Made by a program: the position numbers and the translations under genes. A model generated the notes under the pieces. It ran no database searches, was not told where the DNA came from, and saw nothing but the letters and a program-made list of their open reading frames with translations. From positions 186,001 through 250,000 of the forward strand of contig NZ_QGDD01000006.1 in NCBI RefSeq assembly GCF_003160695.1: a stretch of DNA of 64,000 nt. Direction: 5' to 3'. Shown here one piece after another: positions 60,041 through 64,000 of the stretch. This DNA comes from Nocardioides silvaticus (GTDB lineage Bacteria > Actinomycetota > Actinomycetes > Propionibacteriales > Nocardioidaceae). Position 1 is the stretch's first letter; every line of letters begins with the position of its first letter.

Positions 60041-61543
60041 ATGACCGCTGCAGCACCCACGACCGCCACCTTCGACTCGCTCGACCCTGCCACCGGCGAG
60101 GTCGTGGGGACCCACCCGGTCCACGACGCCGCCCACGTCGCCGGGGTCGTCGACCGCGCGCGGATCGAGGCGAGCTGGTGGGAGGGCATCGGCTTCGACG
60201 GGCGCAAGGAGCGGCTGATCGCCTGGCAGAAGCACCTCGTCCAGCACATGGACGAGCTGGTCGCGCTGATGCACCGCGAGAACGGCAAGCCGTACGGCGA
60301 CGCGGCGCTCGAGGTCACCCTCGCGATCGACCACCTGCACTGGGCGGCCGGCCATGCGGAGAAGGTGCTCCGTCGGCGACGCGTCTCCTCGGGCCTGCTC
60401 ATGGCCAACCAGTCGGCCAGCGTCGCCTACCGTCCGTTCGGCGTCGTCGGCGTGATCGGGCCGTGGAACTACCCTGTCTTCACCCCGATGGGCTCGATCG
60501 CCTACGCGCTGGCCGCGGGCAACGCGGTGGTCTTCAAGCCGAGCGAGTACACCCCCGGCATCGGCGAGTGGCTGGCTCGCTCGTTCCTCGAGGCGGTCGG
60601 CCGCCCGGTCCTCCAGGTCGTCACCGGCTTCGGCGAGACCGGCGGCGCGCTGTGCGCCTCCGGGGTCGGCAAGATCGCGTTCACCGGCTCCCCGGGCACC
60701 GCCCGGCGCGTGATGGCCGCCTGCGCGGAGACGCTGACGCCCGTGCTGATGGAGGCCGGCGGCAAGGACGCGATGATCGTCGACGAGGACGCCGACCTGA
60801 CCGCGGCCGCCGACGCCACGATCTGGGGCGCGGCCGCCAACGCCGGCCAGACCTGCGCGGGCGTCGAGCGGGTCTACGTGCACGAGCGCGTCTACGACCG
60901 GTTCCTCGACGAGCTCACCGAGCAGGCCAAGGGCCTCGCCGCCGAACCGGGCGGCCAGCTCGGGCCGATCACCATGCCCTCCCAGATCGACATCATCCGC
61001 CGCCACATCGACCACGCCATCGCCTGCGGTGGCCGAGCCGTCGTCGGCGGCCCCGATGCGGTCGGCGACCGCTTCGTGCAGCCGACCGTGCTGGTCGACG
61101 TGCCCGACAGCTGTCCCGCGGTCACCGAGGAGACCTTCGGCCCGACGGTCACCGTGACGAAGGTGCGCGACATGCAGGAGGCGGTCGCGAAGGCCAACGG
61201 CACGACGTACGGCCTCGGCTCGACGGTCTTCGGCAAGGCGCGTGCTGTTGAGACGGCCCAGCAGCTGCGAGCGGGGATGACGGCGATCAACGGCGTGCTG
61301 TCGTTCGCCGGCGTGCCCTCGCTGCCCTTCGGAGGCATCGGCGAGTCCGGCTTCGGGCGGATCCATGGGCCCGACGGGCTCAAGGAGTTCACCTACACCC
61401 ACGCGATCGCCCGGCAGCGGTTCAAGCCGGCGCTGGCGCTGACCACGTTCCGTCGTACGGCGAAGGACGAGGAGCGCGCCGGCAAGCTGGTCGCCGCCCT
61501 CTACGGCAGGGAGGGCCGGGAGGGCCGGCGCAAGGGGCGCTGA
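60041..61543 (+). CDS. NAD(P)-dependent aldehyde dehydrogenase
   Basis: Encodes 500 residues from ATG 60041. PFGVVGVIGPWNYPVFTPMG and FKPSEYTPGIGEW form the cofactor region, the catalytic Glu is in LMEAGGKDAMIVDEDADL, and the catalytic Cys in NAGQTCAGVERVYVHE. FGPTVTVTKV and PFGGIGESGFGRIHGPDGLKEFT complete the pattern. It oxidises an aldehyde to an acid; which one is not evident. The C-terminal REGREGRRKGR tail is basic. Confidence 0.9.
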   Translation: MTAAAPTTATFDSLDPATGEVVGTHPVHDAAHVAGVVDRARIEASWWEGIGFDGRKERLIAWQKHLVQHMDELVALMHRENGKPYGDAALEVTLAIDHLHWAAGHAEKVLRRRRVSSGLLMANQSASVAYRPFGVVGVIGPWNYPVFTPMGSIAYALAAGNAVVFKPSEYTPGIGEWLARSFLEAVGRPVLQVVTGFGETGGALCASGVGKIAFTGSPGTARRVMAACAETLTPVLMEAGGKDAMIVDEDADLTAAADATIWGAAANAGQTCAGVERVYVHERVYDRFLDELTEQAKGLAAEPGGQLGPITMPSQIDIIRRHIDHAIACGGRAVVGGPDAVGDRFVQPTVLVDVPDSCPAVTEETFGPTVTVTKVRDMQEAVAKANGTTYGLGSTVFGKARAVETAQQLRAGMTAINGVLSFAGVPSLPFGGIGESGFGRIHGPDGLKEFTYTHAIARQRFKPALALTTFRRTAKDEERAGKLVAALYGREGREGRRKGR

Positions 61544-61546
61544 GGC

Positions 61547-62269
61547 TCAGTACTCCTTCCGCGCCTCGTTGAGGATCGAGATCTTCTGCCAGATCTCGCG
61601 CGACATCCCGACGGTGAGCGTCTCGATCGTGCTCACGGTGTCGAGGACCACGGAGTCCTGTGACTCCTCGGCACACAGGGCTGCCGCCTTGGCGACGAGG
61701 CTCAGCAGCTCCGAGCAGTAGTCGAGGTAGTGCTCGAGCTGGTCCGGCGTCAGCTCCAGCGGGTCCGCGCTCGCGCCGGTGCGGCGGAACGTGCTCCGCA
61801 GCCGCTCGGGATCCTTCGTCAGGTGGTGCATGTCGACGATGTGGGCCAGTGACCGGGTGCGGAACAGCAGCTCCAGCGCTGCCTGCCGCTGCAGCCGCTC
61901 GGGCACCGACCACAGGAACCACACCGCGATCGCCGCGAACACGAGGTCGTTGATGCCGGACTCGATGAGCGGCAGCCACTCGGCGGTCTCGTCCGGCGCG
62001 TCCATCGCCGAGTCCTTGATCGCCAGCACGATGAGCACGACGGTGGCGGCCACGATCGCTGCCATCAGGACCCGCGACCAGAACCGCACCATCCGGAGCC
62101 GCCCGTGCGCGGTCACCGGGCTCGCCTCGACCTCCTCGATGAGCTCGACGAGCTCGCTCGCGACGCGGTAGAGCCCGCGGTCGGGGAACCGGGCGCCGAT
62201 CCGTTCCTGCAGCCGCCTGGCCGTCGCGAGGATCGGCTCCGCGCGCAGCTTCTCGAGCGAGGTGCCCAC
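61547..62269 (-). CDS. Two-helix membrane protein of unknown function
   Basis: Encodes 240 residues from GTG 62269. Two transmembrane helices (VLMAAIVAATVVLIVLAI and GINDLVFAAIAVWFLWSVPERLQRQ) are separated by a short acidic loop, flanked by cytoplasmic helical regions. The C-terminal 100 residues are predicted helical and charged. I recognise no family. Its stop is 3 bases from the convergent aldehyde dehydrogenase stop. Confidence 0.7.
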   Translation of the reverse strand: MGTSLEKLRAEPILATARRLQERIGARFPDRGLYRVASELVELIEEVEASPVTAHGRLRMVRFWSRVLMAAIVAATVVLIVLAIKDSAMDAPDETAEWLPLIESGINDLVFAAIAVWFLWSVPERLQRQAALELLFRTRSLAHIVDMHHLTKDPERLRSTFRRTGASADPLELTPDQLEHYLDYCSELLSLVAKAAALCAEESQDSVVLDTVSTIETLTVGMSREIWQKISILNEARKEY

Positions 62270-62327
62270 GGCGGCAGCGTAGAGGGACGGCACCGGTGGA
62301 CGCGGGACGTTCGGGTACCGCGTCGGC

Positions 62328-62972
62328 ATGCCTGCTCGGACGTACGACGGTGCCGGCCCCTGGGTCCCGGACGACCCGACGCTCCCGGCCCTGCGCGAGG
62401 CAGTGCAGGCCTGCGAGGGCTGCGACCTCTTCCGCGAGGCCACCCAGGGCGTGATGGGCGAAGGCAGCACCCGCGCGCCGCTGGTGCTGCTCGGTGAGCA
62501 GCCGGGGGACCAGGAGGACCGCGCCGGTGAGCCCTTCGTCGGCCCGGCCGGCAAGCTGCTCGACCGCGCGCTCGCCGACGCCGGCATCGACCCCGACCGG
62601 GTCTTCCGCACCAACGTCGTCAAGCACTTCCGCTGGTCCGGCACCCGCGGCAAGCAGCGCATCCACAAGTCGCCCACCCGCGGTCACGTCGAGGCCTGCC
62701 GGCCCTGGTTGGAGGCCGAGCTCGCGCTGGTCCGCCCGGACGGGGTCGTCGTGCTCGGCGGCACCGCGGGCAAGGCGGTCTTCGGGTCGTCGTTCCGGGT
62801 GGGGGAGGCGCGAGGTCGCACGACGGACTGGCCGGACTCGTTCCCCCTGGCCAGACCGCCGAGGTGGGTGCTGCCGACGACCCACCCCTCGGCTGTCCTG
62901 CGCACCGACGACCGCGACGCGGCCTACGACGAGCTGGTCGCCGACCTGGCCGTGGCGGCGGAGCTGCTCTGA
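62328..62972 (+). CDS. udgX: UdgX-type uracil-DNA-binding glycosylase
   Basis: Encodes 214 residues from ATG 62328. Family 4-like uracil-DNA glycosylase fold with motif GEQPGDQED (about 56-64) and HPSAVLR. Cysteines CEGC near residue 30 and in VEACRPW are consistent with the Fe-S cluster. The distinctive UdgX loop is present as GKQRIHKSP, with His 113 in the position of the residue that in Mycobacterium UdgX attaches covalently to uracil DNA. It likely caps uracil in DNA as a repair or damage-marking step. Confidence 0.9.
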   Translation: MPARTYDGAGPWVPDDPTLPALREAVQACEGCDLFREATQGVMGEGSTRAPLVLLGEQPGDQEDRAGEPFVGPAGKLLDRALADAGIDPDRVFRTNVVKHFRWSGTRGKQRIHKSPTRGHVEACRPWLEAELALVRPDGVVVLGGTAGKAVFGSSFRVGEARGRTTDWPDSFPLARPPRWVLPTTHPSAVLRTDDRDAAYDELVADLAVAAELL

Positions 62973-62995
62973 CGGAGCCCGCCTACGATGACGGC

Positions 62996-64000
62996 ATGTC
63001 CGGACCGGTCGGCGTGGTGCTGGAGTGCGCGCACTACGACCGGTTCGAGTGCCGGTCCTGCACGTGGCTCGAGCGGCCGTACGACGCGCAGCTCGCCGCC
63101 AAGGACGACACCACCCGGTCCCTGATCGGTGCCGCCCTCGGCGACCGGCGGGCGCCGAGCTGGCTCCCACCGGTCGCCAGCGCTCCGGCGGGATTCCGCA
63201 CCAAGGCGAAGATGGTCGTCGGCGGCACCGCTGCCGCGCCGAGCCTCGGGCTCTGGGACCCGGAACGGGGAGCAGTGGACCTGCGCGACTGCGCGCTCCA
63301 CTCGGCCGGCATCGTCGCCGCGCTCCCGGTCCTCGCTGCGTTCGTGACCCGCGCCGCGCTGGCGCCGTACGACGTGCCGACGCGGAGCGGCGAGCTCAAG
63401 CACGTGCTCGTCACCGAGTCGCCCGACGGCCAGCTGATGGTGCGGTGGGTGCTGCGGTCGACGGAGGCCGCCACCCGGATCCGCAAGCACCTGCCGTGGT
63501 TGCTCGACGCGCTCCCGTCGCTGCGGGTCGTGACCCTCAACATCCAGCCGGTGCACGCCGCGCTGCTCGAGGGCGCGCGCGAGCTGGTGCTGACCGAGCA
63601 GGCCTCGCTGCCGATGCGGGTCAACGACCTGACGCTGCACCTCGGCCCCCGCAGCTTCTTCCAGACCAACACCGCCGTCGCGGCCGCGCTCTACCGCACC
63701 GCGCAGGACTGGGTCGCCGAGATCGCGCCGGCCACCGTGCACGACCTCTACTGCGGCGTCGGCGGCTTCGCCCTCCACCTCGCCGCCCCTGGTCGCCGCG
63801 TCACCGGCATCGAGATCAGCCCCGACGCCGTCGCCGCGGCCGAGCGCGGCCGGGAAGACGCCGGGCTCTCCCCGGACGCGGTGCGGTTCGTCGCAGCCGA
63901 CGCGACGTCGTACCTCCTCGACGAGCCGGCCGACCTCGTCGTCGTCAACCCGCCCCGGCGCGGGCTGGGCACCGAGCTGGCCGGACGTCTGGAGGAGTCG
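62996..64000 (+). CDS. rlmC: 23S rRNA (uracil-C5)-methyltransferase RlmC-like, 3' end outside window
   Basis: ATG 62996 opens a frame that stays open to the last base (335 residues visible). The N-terminal cysteine set CAHYDRFECRSCTW, with a fourth Cys in LRDCALH, suits the Fe-S cluster of the RlmC/RlmD/RumA family. FFQTNTAVAAALY, the SAM loop VHDLYCGVGGFALHLA and the catalytic-region motif VVVNPPRRGLG follow. A catalytic Cys further on would be outside the window. It methylates a uracil in 23S rRNA. It begins 23 bases after udgX. Confidence 0.9.
   Translation, partial: MSGPVGVVLECAHYDRFECRSCTWLERPYDAQLAAKDDTTRSLIGAALGDRRAPSWLPPVASAPAGFRTKAKMVVGGTAAAPSLGLWDPERGAVDLRDCALHSAGIVAALPVLAAFVTRAALAPYDVPTRSGELKHVLVTESPDGQLMVRWVLRSTEAATRIRKHLPWLLDALPSLRVVTLNIQPVHAALLEGARELVLTEQASLPMRVNDLTLHLGPRSFFQTNTAVAAALYRTAQDWVAEIAPATVHDLYCGVGGFALHLAAPGRRVTGIEISPDAVAAAERGREDAGLSPDAVRFVAADATSYLLDEPADLVVVNPPRRGLGTELAGRLEES

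Overview
The window is a high-GC (about 70% or more by eye) actinobacterial chromosome segment with dense, short-spaced genes, many GTG starts and very short intergenic gaps. A mycothiol S-conjugate amidase in the greA / DUF4307 / mca arrangement known from mycobacteria, a mycothiol-transferase-like DinB protein, MpaB-type oxygenase, SARP/BTAD regulator and UdgX all fit a Nocardioides-like member of the Propionibacteriales. The genus is an inference from gene content and repeat style, not something the sequence proves. I saw no tRNA, rRNA, CRISPR array or intact insertion sequence.

Layout. 1-5.9 kb: a tandem family of three secreted Ig-like repeat proteins (the first cut by the window edge), followed by hairpins, including a three-copy 3' element with an invariant 23-nt loop. 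6-11 kb: lipoprotein, membrane-anchored class III cyclase, and a MoxR-type AAA+ / VWA pair. 11-29 kb: a mixed housekeeping and regulatory stretch (DUF559-like protein, imine-reductase-like enzyme, BtuF-like protein, TSUP transporter, VOC and DinB proteins, ABC1 kinase, YceI/MarR pair, quinone reductase, hemerythrin, SARP regulator, PhyH dioxygenase, LysR, UbiA prenyltransferase, MsrA, DUF5995, MetB). 29-38 kb: MutL-like ASKHA protein, AI-2E exporter, threonine dehydratase, greA-DUF4307-mca, LysE, TetR/MpaB, YjbR.

38-46.5 kb is a phenylacetate (paa) catabolic locus: paaABCDE plus paaG-like hydratase on the plus strand, divergent from paaZ, a TetR regulator and a 3-hydroxyacyl-CoA dehydrogenase. 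Two ACCG-NN-CGGT operator candidates link the two arms. 47.8-53.9 kb is a second catabolic island: two SDR dehydrogenases divergent from a flavin monooxygenase, an EthR-like repressor, an alpha/beta hydrolase and an acyl-CoA synthetase. Adjacent genes on each arm overlap, and the gene order reads like alcohol -> ketone -> ester -> acid -> acyl-CoA.

54-64 kb: membrane protein, YyaL-type thioredoxin-domain protein carrying an in-frame repeat expansion, matrixin-like protease, DUF1353 membrane protein, GAF-GGDEF diguanylate cyclase, aldehyde dehydrogenase, UdgX, and the start of rlmC, which runs off the right edge.

The least-explained material is non-coding: (i) the hairpin with the conserved loop after the Ig-like genes, (ii) a 16-bp-arm inverted repeat placed exactly at the ends of three successive genes, and (iii) a short dispersed repeat (GGTCTCGACARGCTCGACC type), seen eight times, always in the same orientation, which has entered coding regions of paaA, mca, the flavin monooxygenase and the YyaL protein.
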